Shown in pieces: positions 1-6,729 of a stretch of DNA of 9,264 nt. A model generated the notes under the pieces. That model saw only the letters and a program-made list of their open reading frames with translations, had not been told where the DNA came from and made no database searches. Position numbers and translations under genes: made by a program. The stretch covers positions 1-9,264 of the forward strand of contig JAJYVN010000105.1 of assembly GCA_021791995.1 (NCBI GenBank), in the 5' to 3' direction. The first letter of the stretch is position 1; the number at the start of each line of letters is the position of its first letter. This DNA is from Bacillota bacterium (GTDB taxonomy: Bacteria > Bacillota > Sulfobacillia > RBS10-35 > JAJYVN01).

Positions 1-608
1 AATTGGCTTCTGCAGTGGCGACACTCGCGGATGTCTTGGGGCATGCGGATCGAATTCTTCCCGGCGGGTTCGTGTTCATGACTGACGTGCTGTTCTCACC
101 CCACTGGTCGCGAATTATCGGTGAATGCTTTGCGACCGTCTTCTTGCGGGAACGGGCCGACGTGGTGGTGACGGTCGAGACCAAGGGCATTCCCATCGCT
201 CTCATGACGGCTCGAGCGTTGGGTTTGCCCTTGGTGGTGGCGCGGAGGGACGCGCGTGTGACTGAGGGCCCGTCGGTGAGCATCAACTACGTTTCGGGCT
301 CTTCCGGGAGCATCCACACCATGTCCGTGCCACGTCGAGCGCTGCATGCTGGTGCACGGGCTCTGGTCATCGATGACTTCATGAAGGCCGGAGGCACTGC
401 CGCAGGTCTTGTTCGGCTGCTCGCAGAGGTCGGGGTTTCACCAGCAGGGGTGGGTGTGGTGGTTTCCACCCAACTACCCATGAATAAACGCGTAGACGAC
501 TACCGGACGCTCTTGGTGCTTGGACACCTTTCGGATCAGGCCCCCGGCATTCCGTTGCGCGTTGCGGGATGGATCGAAGCACGGATCGAGGAGGCAGCCC
601 CATCATGA
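1..608 (+). CDS. purR: Purine operon repressor PurR (5'-truncated by window edge)
   Basis: This is the C-terminal, phosphoribosyltransferase-like part of PurR, the PRPP-responsive repressor of purine synthesis genes in Bacillota. About 201 residues are visible (first full codon at 3) of a family length near 280. The N-terminal winged-helix DNA-binding domain lies upstream of the window, so the TTG at 3 is not a believable start. The fragment follows B. subtilis PurR closely: RILPGGFVFMTD, TVETKGIPIA, VTEGPSVSINYVSGSSGSIHTMS, and the PRPP-loop motif VIDDFMKAGGT (fragment residues 122-132). That motif is intact, so PRPP/purine sensing is probably retained. In the family, guanine-nucleotide/PRPP status controls operator binding; no PurBox is visible here. 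The stop (606-608) overlaps the ATG of the next gene as ATGA, suggesting co-transcription and translational coupling. In Bacillus, yabJ and spoVG intervene here; they are absent. Confidence 0.95.
   Translation, partial: LASAVATLADVLGHADRILPGGFVFMTDVLFSPHWSRIIGECFATVFLRERADVVVTVETKGIPIALMTARALGLPLVVARRDARVTEGPSVSINYVSGSSGSIHTMSVPRRALHAGARALVIDDFMKAGGTAAGLVRLLAEVGVSPAGVGVVVSTQLPMNKRVDDYRTLLVLGHLSDQAPGIPLRVAGWIEARIEEAAPS
588..594 (+). promoter_or_regulatory. Shine-Dalgarno of glmU-like gene
   Basis: GAGGAGG lies inside the end of purR, 10 nt before the ATG at 605. It decides the start: the upstream in-frame ATG at 569 would put this site inside the coding region and would add 12 residues before the conserved GlmU N-terminus. 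Confidence 0.7.
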
Positions 609-1372
609 GTCGGCCCGTTGCGATCGTGTTGGCCGCAGGGAAGGGCACTCGGATGCATTCCGACCTGCCCAAGGTGCTCCACCCGGTGGGTGGATCTCCG
701 ATGGTTGTTCGTGTTCTCACGGCGGTGCGCGATGCCGGTATTTCGGCCGCGGTCGTGGTCACTGGTTACGGTGCCGAAACCATCCGCGAAGCGGTTGGCC
801 ACGCGTCCCGACTTTTGGATCCACTCCGCATCTCGTATGCCTACCAGGCCACCCAACGAGGAACGGGAGATGCGGTGCGCGTGGGCGTCGAGGGGCTCGA
901 CCAAGAGGATCGGGCGGTCATTGTGCCAGGGGACACCCCTCTGTTGGAGGGGGGTGTGCTGAGGAGTCTTCTGGAGCAGCACCGCGATGGCGTCGCCTTG
1001 ACACTTGTGGCCGCACGCGTGGCTAATCCCTTTGGATATGGCCGGATTGTACGGGAGGGTCTTCGGGTGACAGCCATAGTGGAACAGCGCGACGCGTCCC
1101 TTGAGCAGCAGCGCATCACAGAGGTCAATACGGGCGTGATGTGCGCCCAGGTTGGCCTCTTTCGGCAGCTGTTGCCCTTGTGCCGATCCGACAATGCCCA
1201 AAGCGAGATTCTGCTGACCGACATTGTTGGGATCCTAGCCGAGCGCGGCGAGATGGTCCAATCTATGCTCGTAGGGGACCCGGATGTTGTTGTGGGTGTG
1301 AACGACCCCGCGAGCCTTGCTCGTTGCGAGGCCATTGTTGCGTCCCGCGGGCACGGCACAGGGAGTGGTTAG
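605..1372 (+). CDS. glmU: GlmU-like UDP-GlcNAc pyrophosphorylase, uridylyltransferase domain only
   Basis: The 255-residue protein matches the N-terminal domain of GlmU, which makes UDP-GlcNAc from GlcNAc-1-phosphate and UTP for peptidoglycan. Visible active-site elements are the nucleotide loop LAAGKGTRM (9-17) with Lys23 in LPKVLH, QRGTGDA (84-90), the Mg-binding Asp110 in GDTPLL, GYGRI (144-148), Glu160 in IVEQRDA, EVNTG (173-177) and the second metal-site Asn233 in GVND. The protein stops just after the start of the linker helix. Full GlmU is about 455 residues, with a C-terminal left-handed beta-helix that acetylates GlcN-1-phosphate. Nothing resembling the hexapeptide repeats follows in any forward frame before rplY, so this is a clean domain absence, not a frameshift. 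The start at 605 overlaps the purR stop. The family is certain. The substrate is inferred from motif similarity and from purR-glmU synteny; a related sugar nucleotidyltransferase is possible. Confidence 0.88.
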   Translation: MSRPVAIVLAAGKGTRMHSDLPKVLHPVGGSPMVVRVLTAVRDAGISAAVVVTGYGAETIREAVGHASRLLDPLRISYAYQATQRGTGDAVRVGVEGLDQEDRAVIVPGDTPLLEGGVLRSLLEQHRDGVALTLVAARVANPFGYGRIVREGLRVTAIVEQRDASLEQQRITEVNTGVMCAQVGLFRQLLPLCRSDNAQSEILLTDIVGILAERGEMVQSMLVGDPDVVVGVNDPASLARCEAIVASRGHGTGSG

Positions 1373-1456
1373 TGCGGACCTACGGATCCCGTCCCACTCC
1401 GGGCGATCGGTGTTTGTTCGCTGAAACCGGACCGCACGGCAAGGTGACGGGCGCAT

Positions 1457-1485
1457 TTGACACCCGATCCTCTCCTGCATACACT
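1457..1485 (+). promoter_or_regulatory. Sigma-A-type promoter for rplY-pth-mfd
   Basis: A perfect -35 TTGACA (1457-1462) is separated by 17 bp from TACACT (1480-1485, 4 of 6 to TATAAT). Transcription would start near 1491-1493, leaving a leader of about 70 nt before rplY. It lies in the only sizeable gap before the rplY-pth-mfd cluster. In B. subtilis ctc is known for sigma-B stress control; these hexamers look vegetative instead. Called by eye. Confidence 0.6.
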
Positions 1486-1494
1486 GCTCAGTGT
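1481..1494 (+). repeat. Operator-like inverted repeat over the rplY -10 and start site
   Basis: ACACTG-CT-CAGTGT is a perfect 6-bp inverted repeat with a 2-bp centre. It covers five of the six -10 bases and the predicted transcription start. The position is where a dimeric repressor would block initiation, and the loop is too short for a good RNA hairpin. I cannot name the regulator, and a chance occurrence is possible. Confidence 0.4.
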
Positions 1495-1560
1495 CCTCGG
1501 CGAAGGGCCGGCGGCTGTTTGGCGCGGGTGAGGCGTCGTGGACAGGGGGGTACAGGCGAC

Positions 1561-2145
1561 ATGGATAGTGCGCGTTCCGACCTGGTGCTGACCGCGACGA
1601 GCCGGGAGCCCGGGCATGCGCAGCGGGATAGGGCCCAGGGCTACGTACCGGTTGTCATGTATGGACACGGAACTGATCCGCGAGCGCTTCGCATCGAGGA
1701 GCATGCGCTTCTGCAGTTGCTGCAGAAGCGGGGATCGCACCACATCATGCAACTCGAGATCGACGGGGAGAGCGAAGCGCGGCAGGTCGTGATCAAGGAG
1801 ATCCAGCGGCACCCTGTGACCGAGCGAATGGTGCATGTTGATTTCCAGGCTGTGCGCGCACAGGAACACATCCACACGGAGGTGCCCATCCGGATTCATG
1901 GAGAGGACCGCCTATTGAAGAGGGGCGGTATTCTTCAACTGGGGGCCCAGGAGATCCGTGTTTCCTGCCTTCCGCGAGATCTTCCTGACCATGTAACGGT
2001 GGACGTGGGCGATTTGAATCCGGGTCAGGTTCTGACCATTCGCGACCTCGTCGTGGCTTCCGGGATTACGGTGCTGAGCGAGTTGGATGAGGTGGTCGTT
2101 AGCGTCGTGGCGCCGCGGCTGTCGGAGGCATCAACCAGTTCCTGA
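1561..2145 (+). CDS. rplY: Ribosomal protein bL25, Ctc/TL5 form
   Basis: This 194-residue protein is the long, two-domain form of bL25 (Ctc in Bacillus, TL5 in Thermus), which binds 5S rRNA in the central protuberance of the 50S subunit. The N-terminal L25 domain (about 1-95) shows the family pattern around AQGYVPVVMYGHGTDP and the DFQAV motif near its end. The C-terminal TL5-type beta domain (about 96-190) contains VPIRIHGEDRLLKRGGILQ and the DVGDLNPGQVLTIRDL segment. The ATG at 1561 fits the family N-terminus and sits 10 nt after AGGGGGG (1544-1550). The frame is open well upstream, through the end of glmU, but that stretch has no L25 similarity; an in-frame GTG at 1528 is a weaker option. 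It is the first gene after the promoter near 1457-1485 and probably heads the rplY-pth-mfd unit. Confidence 0.93.
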   Translation: MDSARSDLVLTATSREPGHAQRDRAQGYVPVVMYGHGTDPRALRIEEHALLQLLQKRGSHHIMQLEIDGESEARQVVIKEIQRHPVTERMVHVDFQAVRAQEHIHTEVPIRIHGEDRLLKRGGILQLGAQEIRVSCLPRDLPDHVTVDVGDLNPGQVLTIRDLVVASGITVLSELDEVVVSVVAPRLSEASTSS

Positions 2146-2165
2146 GGCCGAACGGATCCGGGGGG

Positions 2166-2756
2166 ATGGAGACGGCGCGTGCCCTGGTGATCGGTTTAGG
2201 AAATCCCGGTATAGAGTATCAACGCACCCGGCACAACGCCGGGTTTGCCGTTTTGGGCATCCTTGCCGATCGGCACTCCGCCCGCTTTCGCCGCTCGGTC
2301 CTCGGCCCGCGCGCGGAGACAGCCCACGTTGTCCTCGGTGCGGTCGATGTCCTGTTGGTCCGTCCATTGACGTACATGAACCTGAGTGGGGAGGCTGTAC
2401 GTCCCCTGGTGCGCAAGGCCGGTTACACCGAGCAGGAGATCCTGATGGTGTATGACGATATGGACATCCCCTTTGGGCGAGTGCGGGTCCGACCAGGGGG
2501 CAGTCCGGCAGGGCACAAGGGCGCCGGGTCGGTGATCGCGGTGGTGGGAACGGACCGCTTGCCGCGGATTCGGATTGGGATCGGGAGGCCGCACGACGGC
2601 GTCGATACTGCAGACTTTGTGTTGGCGCCGGTGTCCGGTCGTGACCGACCGGAATGGGACCGAGCTTTGGAACGAGCGGCCGACGCGGTCGAGGTGGCGG
2701 TGTTGGAGGGGGTTGAGGCGGCGATGAACCGCTTCAACGGCGGGGGCGGATCTTGA
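2166..2756 (+). CDS. pth: Peptidyl-tRNA hydrolase
   Basis: This 196-residue cytosolic enzyme (SpoVC in B. subtilis) cleaves peptidyl-tRNAs released by stalled ribosomes and recycles tRNA. Signatures are GLGNPG (10-15, with Asn13), the catalytic His23 in TRHNAG, LTYMNLSG (68-75, with Asn72) and the YDDMDIPFG segment (96-104), whose Asp97 corresponds to the Asp that activates the catalytic His. The segment normally written GGHNG reads AGHKG here, with Lys118 in place of the substrate-binding Asn (Asn114 in E. coli numbering); Lys or Arg at this site occurs in some lineages. The gene starts 20 nt after rplY. The ATG at 2166 gives the usual N-terminus, but the only purine-rich stretch nearby is a run of G touching the start, so the ribosome-binding site is poorly placed. 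GTG at 2187 is in frame but too close to the first motif. No yabK/fin gene follows, unlike Bacillus. Confidence 0.95.
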   Translation: METARALVIGLGNPGIEYQRTRHNAGFAVLGILADRHSARFRRSVLGPRAETAHVVLGAVDVLLVRPLTYMNLSGEAVRPLVRKAGYTEQEILMVYDDMDIPFGRVRVRPGGSPAGHKGAGSVIAVVGTDRLPRIRIGIGRPHDGVDTADFVLAPVSGRDRPEWDRALERAADAVEVAVLEGVEAAMNRFNGGGGS

Positions 2757-2762
2757 GGAGGG
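2755..2762 (+). promoter_or_regulatory. Shine-Dalgarno of mfd
   Basis: GAGGAGGG overlaps the pth stop codon (TGA, 2754-2756) and lies 6 nt before a GTG start at 2769. It supports the GTG over later starts and suggests translational coupling of pth and mfd. Confidence 0.75.
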
Positions 2763-2768
2763 AACCCT

Positions 2769-5700
2769 GTGGGGTGGCGCGATGGTGTTCGGGAACTCTG
2801 GCGAGAACTCCCAGAATTTTCGGGGTTGCTCGACCTCATGCGGCGTGGGTTGCCTGAGATCGCGTTGGAGGGCATCCCGACTCCCGCCGCGGTTTCGCTG
2901 GCGGTTGCGGCGGCGGTTGACCTCGGGCGGCCACTGGTGCTCCTGTCCCCGGACTGGTCGACCGCGGAACAGGTGCGTCAACACGCTGAGACATGGGCAG
3001 AGGCCCGGGTGGGACTGTTCCCGCCCAGGGAGTTCCTCCCGTACGCGATTGTGGCGCAGAGTCCCGAGATATACGCCGAAAGGCTTGAGGTGCTGGGCGG
3101 CAAGGTGCCCATGATCAGTCTGCCCGTCTCCTCGCTGCGTCGACAACTTCCCGCCCCTGAGGTATTTGCTGCCGGTTCCATTGATCTGGAGGTCGGAGCG
3201 CAGCTCTTGCCGTCGGACCTGGCCAGGGCTGCCGTGGCGGCTGGTTACGAGCGCCAAACGCTTGTCGAGGGGCCGGGAACCTTTGCCGTTCGAGGCGGCA
3301 TCGTGGACATCTTCCCAGTGGTCGGTACGCATCCCATACGGATCGAGTTCTGCGAAGATCGTGTGGAGTCGTTGCGGCCGTTCTCGGTGGAAACCCAGCG
3401 CTCCATGGATGCGGTGCAGAGGCTCCGGATCCTGCCGGCGCACGAGACGGTCGTCCCGGAGGGGACCGCCTTGCGGGAGGCCCTGGAACGCATTCGTAGT
3501 GCGCTGCGTGCGAGTGCGCAGCGCTTGACGGGAGAGCCAGAGGCGCGGGATCGGCTCCAGGCACTGGTGGGGAGCGATCTAGAGGACCTGGAGGCAGGAA
3601 CGGCGCCAGGACGGTGGGAGTCGTACTTGCCGTTCCTCGGTCCCTCGCACTCGGTGCTCGCCTACCTCACCATGGGCGGTCGGCGCCCCCTCTGTGTTGT
3701 GCTGGATGCGCAGATCACGGCGGAAACCGTGGCCGAGTTGTCGCGTCACGACCAGGAGCGGTTCAGTGGCTTCCTGATGGAGGGAAGAATGCTCCCTGAG
3801 CAAGTGGAGGCGTTTGCCATTCCGCATAATTGGCAAGAGGACCTCGCGGGAGCCACGATCCTCTACGTTGACGCTCTGGGCAGCTCCCGGAGCGGCGCGA
3901 CGGAGCAGGTCTCCATCAACGCTCGCCCCGTGACCAATTTCTCGGGGCAATGGACGTTGGCCAAGGAAGATTTGGGGCGCTGGCAGCGAGCGGGTTACCG
4001 CGTGGTCTGTTGTGTGGGCACGCCGGAGCGATCGCGGGGCGTCGCCGAGCAATTGCGGGATGGCAGCATTCAAGCGGTGCTCGATCAGGAGGGCGTGGTT
4101 CCATTGGCGCCCCACCAGGTGAACGTGTGTGTGGGAGAGTTGCCGGCAGGGTTTGAGGTCCCGTCCCTGCGCCTCGCCGTGGTGGGGGAGCATGAACTGT
4201 TTGGTCGTCGCGCTCGCCGGGGGCGACCTGCCCGCACGGCAGGGGCGGGGATGGCCTTGCAAAGTTACGAGGATCTGAGTGTCGGTGATTACGTCGTCCA
4301 TAGCTCGCATGGCATCGGGCAGTATCTAGGAACGACGACGATGTCCGTTCAGGGTAAGAGCCGCGACTACCTGGTTTTGCGTTATGACGGGACCGATCGG
4401 CTGTATGTGCCGACCGACCAGATTGCTCTGGTGCAGAAGTATGTGGGGCAGGATGATGCGGTTCGCGTCTCTCGGCTGGGCGGCACGGAGTGGGCTAAAG
4501 CCAAACAGCGTGTGCGCGAGTCGGTACGCCGCATGGCAGAGGAACTGTTGAATCTGTATGCCGCACGGCAAACGGTTTCAGGGCATGCCTTCCCGCCCGA
4601 CACGCCGTGGCAGCTCGAATTTGAGGAGGCCTTTCCCTACGAGCCAACGGCGGACCAACTGCAGGCCATTGCGGAGATCAAGGCGGACATGGAAAGGCCG
4701 GTGCCGATGGACCGACTCTTGTGTGGGGACGTTGGCTACGGCAAAACCGAAGTTGTGATGCGTGCTGCATTTAAGGCGGCGATGGACAGCAAGCAAGTGG
4801 CGGTGCTGGTGCCCACAACCATCCTCGCGGAGCAGCACTTCCTGACCTTTACCGAGCGGTTCGCGCAAACGCCGGTGCGGATTGGTATGCTCTCGCGTTT
4901 CCGCAATCGCAAGGAGCAAGAGGAGACCATCACCGCATTGCGGCGAGGAACCATTGACATCGTTATCGGCACGCACCGCCTCCTGCAGGACGATATTGAT
5001 TTCAAGAATCTTGGAATGTTGGTCATTGACGAGGAACACCGCTTCGGTGTGGTGCACAAGGAGCGCCTGAAGCAGTTGCGCAACACGGTCGATGTGCTGA
5101 GTCTGACGGCGACGCCCATTCCCCGCACCCTGCACATGGCCATGGCTGGTATCCGTGACATGAGCGTCATCACGACGCCGCCCGAGAACCGCTATCCCGT
5201 GGAGACGATGGTGGTGGACTGGAGTCCGGCCCTGGTTCGCGAGGCGATCACGCGAGAGCTGGCTCGTGGCGGCCAAGTCTATTACTTGCACAATCGTGTC
5301 CGTAGTATTGGTCGCGCCTATGAACGGCTGGTCCAGCTCTGTCCTGACGCGGACATTGTGGTCGGTCACGGGCAGATGGGTGAAGATGACCTGGAACGGA
5401 TCATGACCGCCTTCTGGCGTGGAGAGCATCAGGTGTTGCTGTCGACGACCATCATCGAGTCGGGACTTGATATTCCCAATGCCAACACGATTATCGTTGA
5501 GGATGCCGATCAACTTGGTTTAGCCCAACTTTATCAGATCCGTGGACGAGTTGGCCGCAGTTCGCGCGTTGCCTTCGCCTACTTCAGCTACCGCCGCGAA
5601 CGGCACATGAGCGAGTTGGCCACCAAGCGCCTAGAGGCCATTAGACAGTTTACCGAATTAGGCTCCGGTTTTAAAATCGCCTTGCGCGACCTGGAGTTGC

Positions 5701-6509
5701 GGGGGGCCGGCAATCTGTTGGGACCGGAACAACACGGCTTCGTTGCGGCGGTCGGTTTTGGCCTCTATGCACAGTTGCTTGAGGAAGCCGTCCGTGAGGC
5801 CCGTGGTGAACGAGAGGCGCCGAAGACCAAGACAACGGTGGACCTCTTGGTGGATGCTTATGTGGATAATGCCTATATCGTGGATGCTCGGGCTGTGTTG
5901 GATTTGTACAAAAAGACGCACGCGGCGAGCAGCGAAGAGGACATCCAAGAGATTGTGGCAGAGTTGCGTGACCGGTTCGGTCCCGTGCCGACGAGTGTTC
6001 AGAATCTCCTGCGGATGGCCCTCATTCGCGTCCGGGGGGAGCGGTTGGGGCTGTTGGCGATTGTGCAGCAGGGCCGTTCGGTCCGCCTGCTGTTTCCGAA
6101 CTACGCCGGCCCCAACCGGATGGATCTGGCCGGCTTGCCTGCGACCCTCCGACGGCGTCTGCGCGTGGAGACGCGACCAAAGCCCCTGGTCGAATTGGCG
6201 CTGGACGGGACGGACGATATCAGCGTGCTCGGTGCTGTTGAGAATTGTCTGGATGCCCTCTTGCATCATCCACGTCCCACCGAGCACGGAGCTGATTCAG
6301 AGGCGGAGACACTCGCGCCGCCAACCCCCGCGGAGCGATCCCCCCGAGTTCCCACACCCTATCCGGCCGGAGCTGCCATCCCTCCGACAGCCGTGGTGGA
6401 GCGCGCTCCCCGTACGGCGAGCACCGGTCAGCGCGTCGCGATGCGCGCGGCACAGCCGCCCCAGTTTGCCCTGCCCGCATTCCGCTCTGCCCGGCGTCCC
6501 GGCAAGTAG
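2769..6509 (+). CDS. mfd: Transcription-repair coupling factor Mfd
   Basis: Mfd (1246 residues) is the ATP-driven DNA translocase that displaces stalled RNA polymerase and recruits UvrA for transcription-coupled repair. In order: a UvrB-homologous N-terminal module (about 1-350, with GTFAVRGGIVDIFP near 167-180), a linker region, the CarD-like RNA polymerase interaction domain (from about 499, SYEDLSVGDYVVHSSHGIG), and the RecG-like motor. The motor has Walker A GDVGYGKTE (653-661, Lys659), the DEEH box (754-757), TATPIPRT (780-787), ESGLDIPNANTIIVEDAD and motif VI QIRGRVGR (923-930). The C-terminal TRCF/D7 domain covers about 1020-1165. GTG start with a strong Shine-Dalgarno. Motor motifs are complete, so it should be active. 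The last 80 or so residues (1166-1246) are an extra Pro/Ala/Arg-rich tail beyond the usual length near 1150-1180. It closes the rplY-pth-mfd cluster. Confidence 0.97.
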   Translation: MGWRDGVRELWRELPEFSGLLDLMRRGLPEIALEGIPTPAAVSLAVAAAVDLGRPLVLLSPDWSTAEQVRQHAETWAEARVGLFPPREFLPYAIVAQSPEIYAERLEVLGGKVPMISLPVSSLRRQLPAPEVFAAGSIDLEVGAQLLPSDLARAAVAAGYERQTLVEGPGTFAVRGGIVDIFPVVGTHPIRIEFCEDRVESLRPFSVETQRSMDAVQRLRILPAHETVVPEGTALREALERIRSALRASAQRLTGEPEARDRLQALVGSDLEDLEAGTAPGRWESYLPFLGPSHSVLAYLTMGGRRPLCVVLDAQITAETVAELSRHDQERFSGFLMEGRMLPEQVEAFAIPHNWQEDLAGATILYVDALGSSRSGATEQVSINARPVTNFSGQWTLAKEDLGRWQRAGYRVVCCVGTPERSRGVAEQLRDGSIQAVLDQEGVVPLAPHQVNVCVGELPAGFEVPSLRLAVVGEHELFGRRARRGRPARTAGAGMALQSYEDLSVGDYVVHSSHGIGQYLGTTTMSVQGKSRDYLVLRYDGTDRLYVPTDQIALVQKYVGQDDAVRVSRLGGTEWAKAKQRVRESVRRMAEELLNLYAARQTVSGHAFPPDTPWQLEFEEAFPYEPTADQLQAIAEIKADMERPVPMDRLLCGDVGYGKTEVVMRAAFKAAMDSKQVAVLVPTTILAEQHFLTFTERFAQTPVRIGMLSRFRNRKEQEETITALRRGTIDIVIGTHRLLQDDIDFKNLGMLVIDEEHRFGVVHKERLKQLRNTVDVLSLTATPIPRTLHMAMAGIRDMSVITTPPENRYPVETMVVDWSPALVREAITRELARGGQVYYLHNRVRSIGRAYERLVQLCPDADIVVGHGQMGEDDLERIMTAFWRGEHQVLLSTTIIESGLDIPNANTIIVEDADQLGLAQLYQIRGRVGRSSRVAFAYFSYRRERHMSELATKRLEAIRQFTELGSGFKIALRDLELRGAGNLLGPEQHGFVAAVGFGLYAQLLEEAVREARGEREAPKTKTTVDLLVDAYVDNAYIVDARAVLDLYKKTHAASSEEDIQEIVAELRDRFGPVPTSVQNLLRMALIRVRGERLGLLAIVQQGRSVRLLFPNYAGPNRMDLAGLPATLRRRLRVETRPKPLVELALDGTDDISVLGAVENCLDALLHHPRPTEHGADSEAETLAPPTPAERSPRVPTPYPAGAAIPPTAVVERAPRTASTGQRVAMRAAQPPQFALPAFRSARRPGK

Positions 6510-6690
6510 TGGGGCAGGGCTGAGGAGTCTAGAGTGCGCCCGTGGGCCCGATGAGCTCTCCTAATGCGCTGGTTATTCCGGCGATAATGGGGAAGCCTAT
6601 TGGGCGCTGGGCGACCCTCGCAAACGTGGTTGTAGGTGCGAATCAGAAGAGGGACGCCCTGGAATTGGCGAGTGATCTTGCTTTGTTCTA

Positions 6691-6698
6691 CATACAAT
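6691..6698 (+). promoter_or_regulatory. Sporulation-sigma-like -10 element of spoVT
   Basis: CATACAAT fits the sigma-E -10 consensus (CATACA-T) and the sigma-K pattern (CATA---T); it also contains TACAAT, a 5 of 6 sigma-A -10. Transcription would start near 6705, just before the Shine-Dalgarno. I find no convincing -35 for any of these sigma factors at the right distance. B. subtilis spoVT is transcribed by sigma-G, whose -10 (CATACTA) matches CATACAA at 6 of 7 positions, but a sigma-G -35 (TGAATA) is missing. Which holoenzyme acts here is open. Confidence 0.35.
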
Positions 6699-6715
6699 GG
6701 GACAGAAGGCGCAAC

Positions 6716-6722
6716 AGGAGGT
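6716..6722 (+). promoter_or_regulatory. Shine-Dalgarno of spoVT
   Basis: A full AGGAGGT sits 7 nt before the GTG at 6730. An ATG at 6723, immediately after it, is out of frame, so the GTG is the start. Confidence 0.8.
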
Positions 6723-6729
6723 ATGACCA

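Larger units (their letters stand above)
1373..1560 (+). other. glmU-rplY intergenic region
   Basis: This 188-bp gap sits where Bacillus carries prs. It holds the promoter and dyad described separately and a G-rich ribosome-binding stretch (AGGGGGG, 1544-1550). No prs remnant, GlmU beta-helix remnant, or hairpin with a T-run terminator is visible. Confidence 0.6.
6510..6729 (+). other. mfd-spoVT intergenic region
   Basis: This 220-bp gap contains no convincing gene. A 63-codon frame (6542-6733) runs across it and into spoVT but has no recognisable similarity and no good ribosome-binding site. I see no clear hairpin plus T-run terminator for mfd. The 3' end holds the spoVT promoter candidate and Shine-Dalgarno. 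Some Bacillota have a foldase gene between mfd and spoVT; none is here. Confidence 0.6.

Noticed and set aside
1141..1560. Upstream extension of the rplY frame into glmU
   Set aside because: The frame is open by chance in GC-rich DNA. It overlaps conserved GlmU codons and has no L25 similarity before the ATG at 1561.
2196..3443. Long open frame on the - strand (415 codons) opposite pth and mfd
   Set aside because: Its translation is low in hydrophobic structure, rich in Arg/His/Pro/Gly, matches nothing I know, and lies opposite well-conserved genes. This is a typical GC-rich shadow frame.
4578..5513. Open frame on the - strand (311 codons) opposite the mfd motor domain
   Set aside because: It is the complement of highly conserved helicase motifs, and its His/Arg-rich translation is not protein-like. 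No ribosome-binding site was seen.
6524..6561. Possible mfd terminator around GGAG...CTCC and GCCC..GGGC
   Set aside because: The arms are 4 bp, one with only a 2-nt gap, and there is no T-run, so a real terminator cannot be supported.
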